Of a stretch of 64,000 nucleotides of DNA, positions 51,145 to 59,368 are shown in pieces. Below the pieces are notes generated by a model. The model worked only from the letters and a program-made list of their open reading frames with translations, was not told where the DNA came from and did not search any database. Both the position numbers and the translations under genes were made by a program. Source of the DNA: JANQOH01 sp965200095 (lineage in GTDB: Bacteria; Pseudomonadota; Alphaproteobacteria; UBA7887); the NCBI GenBank assembly GCA_965200095.1, contig OZ241350.1, forward strand, positions 2,046,001-2,110,000, written 5' to 3'. Within the stretch, counting starts at the first letter, position 1, and the number at the start of each line of letters is the position of its first letter.

Positions 51145-52116
51145 TCAGCCGCGACGCTCCCCGCCCGCCGCAGCGCCTTCCTTCGCCCCGCCCCGGGCGA
51201 GTCGCTCGAGGCCGAACGGGATGAGCAGCGGCGACGCTATGAATATGGACGAATAGGTCCCCACGACGACGCCCCACACCATCGCGAAGCAGAAATCCCG
51301 GATCACCGGGCCGCCCAGCAGCCACAGCGCCGACAATGCGAGCAGTGTCGTGACCGATGTCATCAAGGTGCGCGCAAGCGTGTCGTTGACGCTGCGCGAG
51401 AGCAGATCGACGAGGGACATCGCCTTGTATTTCCGCAAATTCTCGCGCACGCGGTCATACACCACCACGGTGTCGTTCATCGAATAGCCGACGATCAGCA
51501 GGATCGCCGCGACGGTGGCCAGGTTGAACTCGAGCCCCAGCAGGGCGAACACGCCGATGGTCGCCGTCACATCGTGGGCCAGCGCAGCCACGGCGCCCAC
51601 CGCGAACTGCCATTCGAAGCGGAACCAGATGTAGATCAGCATCGCCCCGAGCGCGAGCGTCACCGCCAGGACGCCCGCCCGGATCAGCTCTCCCCCCACC
51701 TTGGGCCCGACGGACTCCTGGCGCCGGTAGTCGATGCCGTCTCCGTAAAGCGCGTCGAGCGCTGCGCGGACCTGCGCGATCGCCTCGGTCTGCGCCGACT
51801 CGCCCCCCGGCTGGCGCTCGATGCGGATCAGAACGCTCGGCCGATCGCCGAGGTCGGCGGCGCCGAATTCCTGCAACGAGACTTCTCCCAGACCGAGGCC
51901 GCCGAGCGCATCGCGCATCTCGCCGATGTCGCCGCCGCCGTCTCCGGTCGCGACCTCCATCAGGATGCCGCCGCGGAAGTCGATGCCGTAGTTCAGCCCC
52001 CGCATCGCGAACAGCGCCGCCGACGCGGCGAGGAGCACCGCCGAAAACATGAACCCGTAACGCCGCCACGCCATGAACGGGAAGTCCGTCCGCGCGCCGA
52101 TAAGCCGTAACCGCAT
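51145..52116 (-). CDS. secF: Protein translocase subunit SecF
   Basis: 323 residues, six membrane segments. The signature GLNYGIDFRGGILMEV near residue 45 and the periplasmic domain are followed by the RND-type core VGYSMNDTVVVYDRVRENLR. SecDF uses the proton gradient to complete Sec export. It lies 33 bp downstream of secD. Confidence 0.95.
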   Translation of the reverse strand: MRLRLIGARTDFPFMAWRRYGFMFSAVLLAASAALFAMRGLNYGIDFRGGILMEVATGDGGGDIGEMRDALGGLGLGEVSLQEFGAADLGDRPSVLIRIERQPGGESAQTEAIAQVRAALDALYGDGIDYRRQESVGPKVGGELIRAGVLAVTLALGAMLIYIWFRFEWQFAVGAVAALAHDVTATIGVFALLGLEFNLATVAAILLIVGYSMNDTVVVYDRVRENLRKYKAMSLVDLLSRSVNDTLARTLMTSVTTLLALSALWLLGGPVIRDFCFAMVWGVVVGTYSSIFIASPLLIPFGLERLARGGAKEGAAAGGERRG

Positions 52117-52149
52117 GTCCCGGACCCCTGCCGCGCCGTTCGCCGGATG

Positions 52150-53736
52150 TCAGACCGGGAGCGCTTGCGGGCGCGCCCGGCCCAGCCACAGGACGATGAG
52201 CAGGCGCGTCACCATCATCGCCGTGAACACCGATGTCACGATGCCGATGGCCAGCGTGACGGCGAACCCGCGCACCGGACCCGACCCGAACTGGAACAGG
52301 ATCACCGCCGCGATCAACGTCGTCACATTGGCGTCGACGATCGTTCGCAGCGCCTGCCGGAAGCCGATATCGACCGCCGAGACGGGAGTCCGCCCGTTGC
52401 GCGTCTCCTCGCGGATGCGCTCGAACACCAGCACGTTGGCGTCCACCGCCATGCCGATCGTCAGCACGATGCCGGCGATGCCGGGCAGCGTGAGAGTCGC
52501 CTGCAAGGCCGAAAGCGCCGCCACGATCAACGCCATGTTCACCGAGAGCGCCACTGTGGCGGCGACGCCGAACAACCCGTAGGACAGGATCATGTAGACG
52601 ATCACGGCCGCCAGCCCCACCGCCGCCGCGACCTTGCCGGCGGCGATGGAATCGGCGCCGAGACTGGGGCCCACGGTGCGCTCCTCGAGATAGGTCAGCG
52701 GCGCCGGGAGCGCCCCCGCCCGCAGCAGGATGGCCAGCTGCTCGGCCGTTTCGACCGTGAAGTTGCCGGTGATCTGGCCGTTGCCGCCGGGAATCGCTTC
52801 CTGAATTTCCGGCGCGCTGATCACCTCGCCGTCGAGAACGATGGCGAACCGCCGGCCCACATTCTCCGCGGTCAGCCGCCCGAATTTGCGCGCCCCCGAC
52901 GTGTCGAAGCGGATCGCCACCGCCGGACGCCCGAATTGGTCCACCGTCGCCTGCGCGAGGTCCAGGTTCTCCCCGGTCACATCGGCGCGCTTGCGCACCA
53001 GAATCGGTATCGGCCCGCTCCCGCGGTCGGGCTCGTAGAGCAGTTCGGACCCCGGCGGCGACCGCCCCTCGAGGGCGTCCTGAACCGACCCGCGCTCGTC
53101 CACCATCCGGAAGTCCAGACTCGCCGTCTGCCCCAGCAGGTCCTTGATCCCCTGCGGGTCGTCGAAGCCCGGCACCTGGATCAGCACGCGGTCCTCGCCG
53201 CTGCGCTGGATCGTCGGCTCGGTGGTCCCCAGCTCGTCGAGCCGGCGACGGACGATCTCGATGGTCTGCGTGACGGCGTTGCGCTTGCGGGTCGCCGCCG
53301 CGTCGTCGTTCAGCGCCAGCCGCGCCCGTCCGTCCTCCGAAACCGACGCCGCAAACTCGCCGGCCGCGTTCAACTCGTCGAGAAGCGGGATGACGCGCTC
53401 ACGGTCCGCCGGGTCCGACAGCGCGAACGACACCCCGCCGGAGTCGCGGGCGAGATCGACGTAATCAATGCGGCTTCCCTCGCGCGGGCGCAGCCGTCGC
53501 CGCACGTCGTCCACGACCGTCTCGAGGAATTTCTCGACGACCAGACCCACCTCGACTTCGGCGAGCAGGTGCGAACCGCCGCGCAGGTCCAGCCCCAGAT
53601 TGATCTGCTGGCTCGGCAGCCAGCCCGGCAGCCTGTCGACCGCGCGGCCCGAGAGGAAATTCGGAAGGCTCCAGGCAACCCCCAACAGCGCGAGCGCCGC
53701 CACCAGCGCTATCTTCCAGCTCTCGAAACGCAACAT
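52150..53736 (-). CDS. secD: Protein translocase subunit SecD
   Basis: 528 residues. LGLDLRGGSHLLAEVEV near residue 47, the P1 head domain, GNGQITGNFTVETAEQLAIL, then the membrane part with AGIVLTIGMAVDANVLVFER. It partners SecF. 16 bp separate it from yajC upstream. Confidence 0.96.
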   Translation of the reverse strand: MLRFESWKIALVAALALLGVAWSLPNFLSGRAVDRLPGWLPSQQINLGLDLRGGSHLLAEVEVGLVVEKFLETVVDDVRRRLRPREGSRIDYVDLARDSGGVSFALSDPADRERVIPLLDELNAAGEFAASVSEDGRARLALNDDAAATRKRNAVTQTIEIVRRRLDELGTTEPTIQRSGEDRVLIQVPGFDDPQGIKDLLGQTASLDFRMVDERGSVQDALEGRSPPGSELLYEPDRGSGPIPILVRKRADVTGENLDLAQATVDQFGRPAVAIRFDTSGARKFGRLTAENVGRRFAIVLDGEVISAPEIQEAIPGGNGQITGNFTVETAEQLAILLRAGALPAPLTYLEERTVGPSLGADSIAAGKVAAAVGLAAVIVYMILSYGLFGVAATVALSVNMALIVAALSALQATLTLPGIAGIVLTIGMAVDANVLVFERIREETRNGRTPVSAVDIGFRQALRTIVDANVTTLIAAVILFQFGSGPVRGFAVTLAIGIVTSVFTAMMVTRLLIVLWLGRARPQALPV

Positions 53737-53752
53737 CGGACGCGCCCGGCCC

Positions 53753-54103
53753 CTAGCTCCCGCTGCGCTTGTCGTCCCCGACGGCGGCGCGGGGTTCGGG
53801 CCGCGACGCCAGTTCGGCGATGGTGTTGCGCTGCGCCTTCACGCGCACGTTCGGCGCAAGTTCGAGAATCACGGTGGCGTCGTCCTCCACCCTGGACACC
53901 GTCGCGTGCAACCCGCCGCCGGTGACGACCCTGTCGCCGCGCTTGAGCGCCGCCACCATCTCCCGGTGCTGGCGCGCCTTCTTCTGCTGCGGACGAATCA
54001 ACAGGAAGTAGAACACCACGAAGATGAGAATCAGCGGCAGTATCTGAATCAGCGCGCCGCCGCCGCCCGCCGCGTCCTGGGCGAAGGCCGTCGATACCAA
54101 CAT
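53753..54103 (-). CDS. yajC: Preprotein translocase accessory subunit YajC
   Basis: 116 residues from the ATG at 54103 (MLVSTAFAQDAAG). One membrane helix IQILPLILIFVVFYFLLIRP precedes QQKKARQHREMVAALKRGDR and VVTGGGLHATVSRVEDDATV. YajC associates with SecDF and YidC. First gene of the yajC-secD-secF operon. The longer frame upstream is non-coding by comparison with the family. Confidence 0.94.
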   Translation of the reverse strand: MLVSTAFAQDAAGGGGALIQILPLILIFVVFYFLLIRPQQKKARQHREMVAALKRGDRVVTGGGLHATVSRVEDDATVILELAPNVRVKAQRNTIAELASRPEPRAAVGDDKRSGS

Positions 54104-54294
54104 GCAGGGTTCCTCGTCCGGGAGTCCTTGCGGCGTCGCGGAGACGGGGTCGCGAGTCGGGAGCGACGGCGCCGCGTCGAAGCCGCCGCGACTATACGCG
54201 CCCGCGCCGCCTTTGCAAGAAACCGGCGCGGCGTCGTGCGATACCATGCGCCGCGCCGTCCCCGGGGCGGCGCGACAACCGGAACGGAGACCGC

Positions 54295-55152
54295 ATGACC
54301 GAGGCCGATCTGCGCGCCCCGCTCGAACGCATCGCCGCCGCCCTCGACCGGCTGGCGCCGCCGCCCGCCCCCGAAACCGCCATCGACGCGGCGGACGCCT
54401 TCGTCTGGAGCCCGCGCGCCGGGCGTCTGCACCCCGTCCCCCGGGTCAGCCGGGTGTCCCTCGACCTCCTCAGGGGCATCGACCGCGTGCGCGACATTCT
54501 GCTCGGCAATACGAGGCGGTTCGCGGCGGGGTTGCCGGCGAACAACGCCCTTCTGTGGGGGGCGCGGGGCATGGGCAAGAGTTCGCTGGTCAAGGCCGTG
54601 CACGGCGAACTGTGCCGCGAGGCGCCGGGCCGCCTCGCCCTCGTCGAAATCCACCGCGAGGACGTGGAAAGCCTGCCCCGCCTGCTCGAGGGTCTGCGCG
54701 CCGCGCCGCGCCGTTTCGTTCTGTTCTGCGACGACCTGTCGTTCGACCGCGACGACGCCTCCTACAAATCGCTCAAGGCGGTGCTCGAGGGCGGCATCGA
54801 GGGGCGGCCCGGCAACGTCGTGTTCTACGCCACCTCGAACCGCCGCCACATGATGCCGCGCGACATGATCGAGAACGAGCGCTCGACCGCAATCGCCCCG
54901 TCGGAGGCGGTCGAGGAAAAGGTGTCGCTGTCCGACCGCTTCGGCCTCTGGCTCGGTTTCCACAATTGCGGACAGCCCGCCTATCTGGAGATGGTCGAGG
55001 CTTATGCCCGGGCTTACGGTCTTCCCGTGGAGCCGGCGGCGCTCCGCGCCGGGGCGATCGAATGGTCGGTCTCCCGCGGCGCCCGTTCCGGCCGCGTGGC
55101 GTGGCAATATATCCAGGACCTCGCCGGCCGGCTGGGGCGGACTCTCGAGTGA
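54295..55152 (+). CDS. DUF815-family P-loop ATPase
   Basis: 285 residues. Walker A LLWGARGMGKSSLVKAV near residue 83, Walker B-like FVLFCDDLSFDRDD, NVVFYATSNRRHMMPRDMIE (sensor region) and LSDRFGLWLGFHNCGQ. It is the DUF815 AAA-like family commonly located beside yajC/secDF in alphaproteobacteria. Its function is unknown. Divergent from yajC. Confidence 0.92.
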   Translation: MTEADLRAPLERIAAALDRLAPPPAPETAIDAADAFVWSPRAGRLHPVPRVSRVSLDLLRGIDRVRDILLGNTRRFAAGLPANNALLWGARGMGKSSLVKAVHGELCREAPGRLALVEIHREDVESLPRLLEGLRAAPRRFVLFCDDLSFDRDDASYKSLKAVLEGGIEGRPGNVVFYATSNRRHMMPRDMIENERSTAIAPSEAVEEKVSLSDRFGLWLGFHNCGQPAYLEMVEAYARAYGLPVEPAALRAGAIEWSVSRGARSGRVAWQYIQDLAGRLGRTLE

Positions 55153-55167
55153 GCCGCGCCGGACCGC

Positions 55168-55257
55168 GGATGGGTGGCCGAGCGGCTTAAGGCGCCGGTC
55201 TTGAAAACCGGTAGGCGTGCGAACGCCTCGTGGGTTCGAATCCCACCCCATCCGCCA
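55168..55257 (+). tRNA. tRNA-Ser (TGA)
   Basis: 90 nt including CCA. The acceptor GGATGGG pairs with CCCATCC, the D-arm is GGCCGAGCGGCTTAAGGC, the anticodon loop CTTGAAA gives TGA, a long variable arm follows (TAGGCGTGCGAACGCCTC), and the T-arm contains GGTTCGAATCC. The long variable arm confirms class II (Ser). Confidence 0.96.
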
Positions 55258-55368
55258 ACGTCCCCGGGAGGGACGTCGAACGCCATGGCGAGAACCGCGG
55301 CTGGACAAGGACACGGCGCGGCCGCATCCTTCGCGCCGTCGAGGGAACGCCGCGGCGCATCGGAAAAC

Positions 55369-56163
55369 ATGGAAACAGACGCGCTGCGCCCGCCGGGAAT
55401 CGCCGTCCGATCCGTGCGCCTCGTCTACGAGTCGACGGTCCTCTTCGAAAACCTCTCCTTCGACGTGCCGGCCGGGCTGACCACCTGCCTGCTGGGGCCG
55501 AGCGGCGTCGGCAAGACCAGCCTGCTGCGGCTCGTCGCCGGCCTTTCGGGCGCCGGGTCCGGCGGCGGCGGGCGCATCCTGTGCGACGACTCGCGGCCCG
55601 CGGCCGGGCGCGTCGCCTACATGGCCCAGTCGGACCTTCTGTTGCCGTGGCTGACCGCCATCGACAACGTCATGCTCGGGCCCCGCCTGCGCGGCGAGAG
55701 CGGACGGCGCGACGCGGCCCTCGCCCTCCTCGCCGAGGTCGGCCTGACGGGCGCCGAAGCGTTGCGGCCGGCGGCGCTCTCGGGGGGAATGCGCCAGCGC
55801 GTCGCGCTCGCGCGCACCCTGCTCGAGGACCGCCCCATCGTTCTCATGGACGAACCCTTCGCCGCCCTCGACGCCATAACCCGGGCGCGGCTTCAGGACC
55901 TCGCCGTGGCCAAACTCGGCGGGCGCACCGTGCTCCTGGTGACTCACGACCCGTTGGAAGCCATCCGCATCGCCGATCGCGTCGCCGTCATGGCCGGACG
56001 GCCGGCGCGCATCGTCGAGGCGCTCGAACCGTCGGGCGCGCCCCCGCGCGACCCGTCCCTGCCCGCCCTCGCCGCCCTCTACGGACGTCTCATGCGCGCG
56101 CTCACCGCCGCCGCATCCGCCGATGGAGATACGGGCGGAAACGCGGGCGGAGACGAAGAATGA
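55369..56163 (+). CDS. ABC transporter ATP-binding protein (nitrate/taurine/HMP type)
   Basis: About 264 residues. Walker A GPSGVGKTSLLRLVAG, Q-loop VAYMAQSDLLLPWLTAIDNV, signature LSGGMRQRVALARTLL, Walker B IVLMDEPFAALDA, H-loop VTHDPLEAIRIADRV. The PWLT/A-type Q-loop is typical of the NitT/TauT/ThiZ group of importers. The ATG at 55369 is preferred; an in-frame ATG at 55285 has a better RBS (GGGAGGG) but adds unconserved residues. Coupled to the permease gene. Confidence 0.9.
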   Translation: METDALRPPGIAVRSVRLVYESTVLFENLSFDVPAGLTTCLLGPSGVGKTSLLRLVAGLSGAGSGGGGRILCDDSRPAAGRVAYMAQSDLLLPWLTAIDNVMLGPRLRGESGRRDAALALLAEVGLTGAEALRPAALSGGMRQRVALARTLLEDRPIVLMDEPFAALDAITRARLQDLAVAKLGGRTVLLVTHDPLEAIRIADRVAVMAGRPARIVEALEPSGAPPRDPSLPALAALYGRLMRALTAAASADGDTGGNAGGDEE

Positions 56164-56915
56164 CCCCCGCCTGGGCGCGCGCCGCCATCGTCGCCGCCAG
56201 CCTCTGCGCCCTGTGGGCGGCTATCGCGCACGGGTTCGCGCTCCCTCCCTACATCCTGCCGGGTCCCGAACTGGCGGTCGCCGCATGGTGGCGGCGCGCG
56301 CCGCTCATCCTCGATCACGCCGCGGTCACGCTCGCCGAAATTCTCCTCGGCCTCGCCATCGGCGCGCTGGTCGGCGCCGCGACCGCGCTTACCCTCGCCT
56401 TCTACCGTCCCGCGCGCACGTGGCTGCTTCCCGTCCTGATCTCCTCGCAGGCGGTTCCGGTGTTCGCGCTGGCGCCGCTCCTGGTGCTGTGGCTCGGCTA
56501 CGGCATGGCCTCCAAGGTGGCGATGGCGGTGCTGATCATCTATTTCCCGGTGACGGCGACCTTCTATGACGGCCTGCGGCGCACCGAACCCGGGTGGCTG
56601 GACCTTGCGGCGACCATGGGCGCCTCGCGGCGCGCCGCCCTGCTGCGCATCCGCGCGCCGGCGGCCCTGCCCGCCTTCGCCTCCGGCCTGCGCGTGGCTA
56701 CCGCGGTCGCGCCCATCGGCGCCGTGGTCGGCGAATGGGTCGGGGCGAGCGCCGGACTCGGCTATCTCATGATGCACGCCAACGCCCGAATGCAGATCGA
56801 CCTCATGTTCGCCGCTCTCCTCACCCTCGCCGTCATCGCGCTCGCGCTCTATGCCGCCGTCGACCGCGCGCTGCGCCGCTGCCTGCCGTGGCAGCCCGAT
56901 TCCCCCGCTGCCTGA
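56160..56915 (+). CDS. ABC transporter permease (SsuC/TauC/ThiX type)
   Basis: 251 residues, about six membrane helices. The EAA-like loop is seen as TEPGWLDLAATMGASRRAAL followed by RIRAPAALPAFASGLRVATA and GEWVGASAGLGYLM. The ATG overlaps the ATPase stop (ATGA). No substrate-binding protein gene is in the window, so the ligand (thiamine precursor, sulfonate or similar) cannot be assigned. Confidence 0.9.
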   Translation: MTPAWARAAIVAASLCALWAAIAHGFALPPYILPGPELAVAAWWRRAPLILDHAAVTLAEILLGLAIGALVGAATALTLAFYRPARTWLLPVLISSQAVPVFALAPLLVLWLGYGMASKVAMAVLIIYFPVTATFYDGLRRTEPGWLDLAATMGASRRAALLRIRAPAALPAFASGLRVATAVAPIGAVVGEWVGASAGLGYLMMHANARMQIDLMFAALLTLAVIALALYAAVDRALRRCLPWQPDSPAA

Positions 56916-57074
56916 CGCCCCCGCGCTCGCCCGTCGTAATGGAAATACGAACTGGTGTAATTCGATATTTTTCAACATAATATAACCTCTATTTCATCCT
57001 TTATGAGAAGCGGACGGCGAGCGATGTTGCCGCCGTCGGGACGACCGGCTTGACCCCGGCGCGGAATCGTGCAG

Positions 57075-57089
57075 GAACATAAAAGGAAC
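57075..57089. promoter_or_regulatory. SOS (LexA) box upstream of imuA
   Basis: GAAC-N7-GAAC (GAACATAAAAGGAAC), the reverse complement of the alphaproteobacterial LexA operator GTTC-N7-GTTC, 25 bp before the imuA start. It precedes exactly the genes known to be LexA-controlled in this class. An A+T-rich stretch (56940-57003) upstream may contain the promoter. Confidence 0.85.
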
Positions 57090-57113
57090 TAGCGGACACC
57101 CGGAGGAAAACCG

Positions 57114-57926
57114 ATGTTGCGGATCCGAGGCCGGAACGCTTCCGCAACCGGAGCGGCGAGCCGCCCGCCGCCGCGCCCCGACCTTGCGGCGCTGCGCGCC
57201 CGCGTTGCGGCGATCGAACGCGGCGGGGCCGGGCCGGAGCGCGCGGCGGACGCCGAGGTCGTGACGTTCGGCGCGCCGGGCGTCGACCGGGCGCTGCCCG
57301 GCGGCGGCCTCGCGCGCGGCGCGCTGCATGAAATCGCCGGCGCGCAGGGCTGCGCCCCGGCGGAGGCCGCGTTCGCCGCCGCCGCCGCCCTCGCCGCCGC
57401 CCTCGCCGCGCGCGCGGCCGGGCCGCGGGGAACGCTTCTGTGGTGCGCGCGCGACGGCGGCCTCTACGCCCCCGGCCTCGCCGCCTTCGGTCTCGAGGCC
57501 ACACGCCTGCTCGCGGTGCGCGCCCCGCGGACGGAAGACGCGCTGTGGACGCTCGAGGAAGCCCTGCGCGCCGGCGTTCCCGCCGCGGTCGCGGAGGCCG
57601 CCGCCGATCCGACCGCGAGCCGCCGCCTGCAACTCGCCGCGCGGGCGGGCGGCGGCCTGTGCCTGCTGCTGCCGCCGCCGACGGCCCGCCGGGTCCGAGC
57701 CGTGGCGGCGACCACCCGCTGGCGAGTCGCTCCGCTCCCTTCCGTCCCCCGCCCCGGCGGCGGCCCCGGCGCGGCGCGCTGGAAACTCTCCCTGGCCCGT
57801 TGCCGGGGCGGCGCGCCGCGCGACTGGACAATCGAATGGCGTCATGAAACGCATCGTTTCTCTGTGGTTGCCGCACTGGCGGACCGGGCCGAACCCGCCG
57901 CCGGGCGCTTCCGACGCACGGCCTGA
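57114..57926 (+). CDS. imuA: ImuA, SOS mutagenesis RecA-like protein
   Basis: 270 residues. A RecA/SulA-like protein: VTFGAPGVDRALPGGGLARG, ALHEIAGAQGCAPAEAAFAA, GTLLWCARDGGLYAPGLAAF, APRTEDALWTLEEALRAG. First gene of the imuA-imuB-dnaE2 translesion cassette. The ATG at 57114 follows CGGAGGAAAACCG. The end overlaps imuB by 83 bp. Confidence 0.9.
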   Translation: MLRIRGRNASATGAASRPPPRPDLAALRARVAAIERGGAGPERAADAEVVTFGAPGVDRALPGGGLARGALHEIAGAQGCAPAEAAFAAAAALAAALAARAAGPRGTLLWCARDGGLYAPGLAAFGLEATRLLAVRAPRTEDALWTLEEALRAGVPAAVAEAAADPTASRRLQLAARAGGGLCLLLPPPTARRVRAVAATTRWRVAPLPSVPRPGGGPGAARWKLSLARCRGGAPRDWTIEWRHETHRFSVVAALADRAEPAAGRFRRTA

Positions 57927-59361
57927 GCCGTTTGCGCTGACCGAAACGGCCGCGGGCGTCGAACGCCTCGCCGCCGTCTCGTCCGCCGCCGCCGCGGCCG
58001 GGCTCGTCCCCGGCATGGCGCTGGCCGACGCCCGCGCCCGCGCCCCCGGTCTGACCGTCCGCCCCGACGACCCGCCCGCCGCCGCGCGCCGGCTCGAGGC
58101 GCTCTCCGACTGGGCGCAGCGTTTCGCCCCCTGGACCGCGCCGTGCGGCGCGGACGGCCTGTGGCTCGACATTTCCGGTTGCGGGCATTTGTTCGGCGGC
58201 GAGGCGGCGCTGGCGGCCCGGCTGTCGACAAGCCTCGAACGCCGGGGCCACGACTGCCGTGTCGGGGTCGCCGCAACCCCGGGCGCCGCCTGGGCGCTGG
58301 CGCGTTTCGCCGGCGGCGGCGCGGTCGCCGCGGAAGGCGCGCGCGCGGCGCTGGCGCCGCTGCCGACGGCGGCGCTCAGACTCGCGCCGGAGACCGCAGA
58401 CGCGCTCGCGCGGGTCGGTCTGCGCCGCATCGGCGACCTCTACCCCCTGCCCCGCGCGCCGCTCGCGCGGCGTTTCGGCCGCGTTGTGCTCGACAGCCTC
58501 GACCGGGCGCTCGGACGCCGCGCCGAACCCATCGCCCCGCGCCGGCCCCCGCCCCGCTACCGGGCGCAATCCGGTTTCGTCGAACCGGTCGCCGACGCCG
58601 CCCCGGTCGCCGCCGCGCTCGACGCCCTGCTCGACCGGCTGTGCGCGGACCTCGCCCGGGACGGGCTCGGCGCCCGTCGGTTGACGCTGCGCCTGTTCCG
58701 CGTCGACGGCGACGAGCGGACGCGCGCCGTCGGCGCCGCCCGGGCGCGCCGCGACGCCCGGGGCCTCGCTGCGCTGTTCGCCGAATGGCTCGACGGTCTC
58801 GACGCCGGCCTCGGCATCGAGGCCATGCGCCTCGAGGCGCCGCGCACCGAACCGCTGACGCCGCAACAGACGCAGCTCCGCAGGCTCGACGCCCCCGACG
58901 CCGCGGAGGACCGGGACGCCGCCGGCCTCGCCGCCCTGGTCGACCGCCTCGTCAACCGCCTCGGCGCGGATTGCGTCGCCCGCCTCGCGCCGCGCGATGC
59001 GCATCGTCCCGACCGCGCGGTGCGCCGCCTCCCGCCCTGGCCCGAACCCCGCGACGCGGGCGCGTGGCCCGCGCTCCCGCGCCCGCTGCGCCTGTTCTCT
59101 CCTCCGCATCCGGTCGAGGCCGCCGCGGCGGTCCCCGACGGCCCGCCGATAACGTTTCGCTGGCGTGGGCGCGCGATCCGCATCGCGTATGCCGAAGGCC
59201 CCGAACGCATCGCCGGCGAATGGTGGCGCGAGGACGCGCCGACCCGCGACTATTACCGCGTCGAGGATGTCGCCGGCGCCCGTTACTGGCTCTACCGCGA
59301 GGGCTTCTACGGCAGCGCCGGCGGCGCTCCGCGCTGGCGGCTGCACGGCCTGTTCGGATGA
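57844..59361 (+). CDS. imuB: ImuB, Y-family polymerase-like SOS protein
   Basis: 505 residues: MKRIVSLWLPHWRTG, GLVPGMALADARARAPGL, ADGLWLDISGCGHLFGGEAA, GVAATPGAAWALARF and the C-terminal IRIAYAEGPERIAGEWWRED plus YYRVEDVAGARYWLYREG, all hallmark ImuB segments. ImuB lacks polymerase activity and tethers ImuA and DnaE2 to the beta clamp. 7 bp separate it from dnaE2. Confidence 0.94.
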   Translation: MKRIVSLWLPHWRTGPNPPPGASDARPEPFALTETAAGVERLAAVSSAAAAAGLVPGMALADARARAPGLTVRPDDPPAAARRLEALSDWAQRFAPWTAPCGADGLWLDISGCGHLFGGEAALAARLSTSLERRGHDCRVGVAATPGAAWALARFAGGGAVAAEGARAALAPLPTAALRLAPETADALARVGLRRIGDLYPLPRAPLARRFGRVVLDSLDRALGRRAEPIAPRRPPPRYRAQSGFVEPVADAAPVAAALDALLDRLCADLARDGLGARRLTLRLFRVDGDERTRAVGAARARRDARGLAALFAEWLDGLDAGLGIEAMRLEAPRTEPLTPQQTQLRRLDAPDAAEDRDAAGLAALVDRLVNRLGADCVARLAPRDAHRPDRAVRRLPPWPEPRDAGAWPALPRPLRLFSPPHPVEAAAAVPDGPPITFRWRGRAIRIAYAEGPERIAGEWWREDAPTRDYYRVEDVAGARYWLYREGFYGSAGGAPRWRLHGLFG

Positions 59362-59368
59362 CCTCGCC

